Origin: Chrysomallon squamiferum
Lineage: Eukaryota; Mollusca; Gastropoda; Neomphalida; Peltospiridae
Length of the DNA stretch: 64,000 nt
Direction of reading: 5' to 3'
NCBI GenBank assembly: GCA_012295275.1
Contig: CM022674.1
Location: 6,543,936-6,607,935, forward strand
The notes below the pieces were generated by a model that worked only from the letters and a program-made list of their open reading frames with translations, made no database searches and was not told the origin of the DNA. Position numbers and translations under genes: made by a program. Shown here piece by piece: positions 60,634 through 64,000 of the stretch (position 1 is the first letter of the stretch; each line of letters begins with the position of its first letter).

Positions 60634-60785
60634 TCTTGCAGGTAAATAAGTCTTGATGAAATGATTTTCTTTCGTCCAAATAAAATTTGAAAATTTTATT
60701 TCTGTCCGGTATTGCTGATAGTGGATAACTGAAAAATAAAAATACATGTCTTAATAGTTAATCTTAAATAAACATGTAAATTAAA

Positions 60786-60841
<56 letters not shown>

Positions 60842-61500
60842 CACTGATTTGAAAAATACGAAAAATTTTGTCAAAAGAAAATTTTGATATTAATTTATTT
60901 TAAGAAAAAAAAAATTAAATGATTAAATAAAACAAAACAAAATGTAATTAAGCAAATTAATTAACTCAGAACAAACCAAACTGAAGATATTTAAAATTTT
61001 AAACACTAATTAAAACTAAAAACGAAGAATAAATTCTTCATACATACTTAGATACTACTCAGTTACTATCAACTGTACCTACGAAGTACAAGATTCACAG
61101 TCAACCTTCTATTTCGGAATTATTCTTCGTTTAAGGAAACAACTTCTCTTTTCTTCAGAAACATTAATAATAAATTACTAGTTTGCATGCATATTTATAG
61201 TCATATAAATTTATTTTTCTTTCTTTTTCGCAAAAGTATTAATTTCGACATCGAACTTGACTTTCTTAGAATAATGCAACCAACACCGTCTCTATTTTTG
61301 GAAACAGGTCATGACCCATGACCGATTAACAATCAACCAATCAGCTATCAGACGTCATCTAGTCTGAACAATGATTGGATGATGAATAATACTTATCTTG
61401 GAGCATAAACAAAACTTGGGAGTAATGGATCTGGCAGACCATTGTCATTTACATCGTTGATTACAAGTAGTTTCTGACCACGTTGGCCACTACGTAGTAA
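60634..61500 (-). promoter_or_regulatory. Putative PKS upstream region
   Basis: It lies upstream of the first PKS ATG. CCAAT occurs at 61337-61341 within ACCAATCAG, and the reverse ATTGG at 61374-61378, both NF-Y-like. A TAA run lies at 60789-60838. No TATA box stands out in this AT-rich context, so the transcription start cannot be placed. Confidence 0.3.
60789..60838. repeat. (TAA)n microsatellite
   Basis: Pure TAA run upstream of the PKS. Confidence 0.94.
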
Positions 61501-61906
61501 AATGGGAACTGATACGCGAGCTGTCGCGTGCCTCTACATTCCAGATGGGGTCAGAGTGTGGAATCAGGGCGCGGGTCTAAGAAAAAAAAGAAACTTTCAT
61601 GACCACACACAGTTAGTCATGATATTATTACACATCTTTTTGTTTACATATTTCTATATATATATATATATATATATTATTATTATTTCTTATTTATTTA
61701 TTTTCTTTTTTTAGGTGTTTTTTTTTTTTTTTTTTTTTTTGTTGTTTTGTTTTTTTTTTTTTTAATTTCATTTTTCAAGTATTTTAAATCTTTCATTTTT
61801 GTTTTTGTTGTTTTTATTGATATTGTGCTTCTTGCTGTTGTTGATGTTTGGTTTTCAGGCATGTCTTGCATTTTTTTTTTTTCTCTTTGGCTTCTTTTTT
61901 TTTCTC

Positions 61907-61936
61907 CTTCTCCTTCTTCTTCTTCTTCTTCTTCTT

Positions 61937-61965
<29 letters not shown>
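61907..61965. repeat. (TCT)n microsatellite
   Basis: Pure TCT/CTT run of about 19 units. Confidence 0.94.
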
Positions 61966-61967
<2 letters not shown>

Positions 61968-63799
61968 TTATTATTGCGATAATTAGATTCCTACTAATCT
62001 ACATGTCCACTCGCGCCAACCCTAAATCTGTTCTATTTTTAGTCATGCTATTAAATTACTATTACGGACATGTATGACAACTACGATGGTCAAAAGGTCA
62101 AAGTTCACACGGTACCAAGGCATGCAAGTTCTGCAAAACAAACCAACATACTTTGAATTTTGGTCAAGCGAGTTCATACACAATAATGATAATACGAAGA
62201 AAAACACGAAAAGAACAGTAACAGCAACCATAATAACAAAACAACAACGACAACAACATAGTTATCGTTATTACTACTAATACCAATTTTGTACACACTC
62301 ATAATGTCCAGTGTGCACAAACAAACACAAACCCGAAGAAGCATAAACGTATCTAAAACAATCATTTTTGTAATAAATATTTACATGCATATCTTTATCA
62401 GTATCAAGCTTTTTTTGTTTGTTTGTTTGTTTGTTTGTTTGTTTTGGGTTTTTAGGGTATTTTTGTTGTTGTTTGTTTGTATTTTAGTTAGTTTACTTCG
62501 GACAGACATCATTTGTAAGAACAAATAATTTTCAATTTGTAACTGAATCCCAGTAGTCTGTTGTCATTTACAGGTTTACTGAACTGGAATATTAAATTTT
62601 TATTCGCCAAAAATTTGTACTTTCAGTTAATAAATTTATTTCTGTACTTAATAAAAACGTTGCTTTATTATTAATCCTAGGTACTCTGGAGAATGTTTAA
62701 AATACATCGGTAACCTAGATATTACCTGTTTACATGCCGTGGATTTCCATACCGTGGAGACATAACTATGATATGGCACAAATTCCGTATTTTAAAATTT
62801 GCAGGACAGTTAACAGATATTTTAACTTACTATACAAATTACTGTCATGAAGTTAACAGTTAACGAATCCCAAATCACTGGATGAGGCCCTGACTGTAAT
62901 TAACATAAATAATCACTGCTTAAATCAACTACTGTGTATCCTTTACATTTTATTTACGTGTACATTACTACTTACATAATTAGGGAAGTGTTTGGGGGCG
63001 GCAGAGTGTTTTGATACTCTGCCATGAAGGTAACCTGTGACTTTCTTTGTATAAAAAAACAAAGGAATATTTCCTGTTAATTAAACACAAGAGCTTATAA
63101 ACATTCTACTATTTTTTTTTTTTTTTTTTTTTTTATTATTATTACTATAAAAAAAATTATTATTAGAGGTATGGTCTCCCAGTAATTAATTAATTACTTA
63201 AGTAAAATAAAAATATGTTATATATGTGTGTGTGGGTGTGGTTGTTTAAGAACTTTTTAATTATCCAAAAAAAAAAAAAAAGTCTTTTTCTAATTTTTTC
63301 TCTAGGAATTCAAACTGACTTAACACTGTCCTTTGTAACCTATGCTACAGTGTGCTTTGGTCCGAATGATTTTTAGAGCCAGTGTTGTTGACCTGTGTTA
63401 TTTTTCCGGTCATATTTTAAAACATTGTAAAAGTACTGAGATAATTATTTTATCTCTCTCTCTTTAATATTCCACCGATTCAGTTTCTGATTCAAATGTT
63501 TTTTTGATTTTTTTTTTATATGTTTGTAATGTGCGGACACGAAACGCTTCTTGTTCAAATCTCAAAACCGAGAGTGGAGGGGGGGGGGTGTGCGCTCTGT
63601 TAAAGATGTTACCATATATGGTCAGGTAGATTTACGTATTTGGCCACAGGAATGTCAGTTTGACGGCTAATATCATATCTGTGACAAACAGTTTTAATAG
63701 GTTTAACGTACTTTTTTTTTTATTTTTTTTTTTTTACTTAAGTGATCAAATACACATCATTTCTTGAATTACAGTGTAGAGTACTTCGAATTTGATATT

Positions 63800-63965
63800 G
63801 TAATTTGTGTATGTCGGTATGTCCGTATGTTTGTATGTCTGTATGTTCGTATTTTTGTATGTCTGTATGTTTGTATATATGTATGTTTGTATTTCTGTAT
63901 GTCTGTATATATGTATGTTTGTGTGTCTGTATGTTTGTATATATGTACGTGTGTACGTAGGTAGC
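63800..63965. repeat. TATG/TCTG tetranucleotide tract
   Basis: Tandem GTATGTYTGTAT-like units near the right window edge. Confidence 0.85.
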
Positions 63966-64000
63966 CCTCCGATAGGTAGATATATATATGTACGTTTCTA

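Larger units (their letters stand above)
61501..64000. other. Right flank, no gene seen
   Basis: T-rich tracts, a TCT run (61907-61965), GTTT units (62415-62445), less repetitive sequence at 62520-63060, and a TATG/TGTATGTC tract (63800-63965). No exon with paired splice signals or a recognisable protein was found on either strand. Confidence 0.55.

Overview
This is animal nuclear DNA: strongly AT-rich, crowded with microsatellites, and carrying spliced genes with GT-AG introns of about 0.1 to 8 kb. The gene content (an ARHGEF10-type RhoGEF, two XXYLT1-type glycosyltransferases, and a FAS-like polyketide synthase without a thioesterase) and a few copies of a CTCCCTTTA/AAAGGGA-type short motif suggest a lophotrochozoan, most likely a mollusc and perhaps a gastropod. 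The phylum is inferred from gene families, not measured.

Layout. (1) 1.86-16.0 kb, minus strand: a 12-exon gene for a WD40-repeat protein of about 586 aa. It has a basic N-terminal helix, and an acidic C-terminal exon ending in a CaaX-like CVLL, reached across an 8-kb last intron. (2) 16.0-24.3 kb: no gene seen, only simple repeats and three diverged minisatellites. (3) 24.3-44.0 kb, minus strand: a 20-exon RhoGEF of the ARHGEF10 family (about 1468 aa) with a tyrosine-motif-rich N-terminus, DH and PH domains and a WD40-like beta-propeller. (4) 45.6-49.2 kb, plus strand: two tandem two-exon genes of the xyloside xylosyltransferase (XXYLT1, GT8) family, diverging from the RhoGEF. (5) 51.3-60.6 kb, minus strand: a polyketide synthase of about 2470 aa with order KS-AT-DH-(pseudo)MT-ER-KR-ACP and no thioesterase, convergent with the second XXYLT1. 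(6) 60.7-64 kb: upstream flank of the PKS, with no gene.

Exon borders were placed by reading splice signals and matching codon phase at every junction. In all three minus-strand genes the summed coding length is a multiple of three only after correcting single-base shifts: one in the WD40 gene, one in the RhoGEF, and two offsetting ones inside the large PKS exon. The same kind of defect in three unrelated genes points to sequence or assembly indels more than to gene decay.

The most striking observations are the animal PKS itself, a four-fold tandem repeat of a splice donor and exon end in the RhoGEF, a tandem duplication of a splice acceptor in the WD40 gene, the CaaX-like end on a WD40 protein, and a perfect 50-bp palindrome. 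The five genes show no obvious shared pathway.
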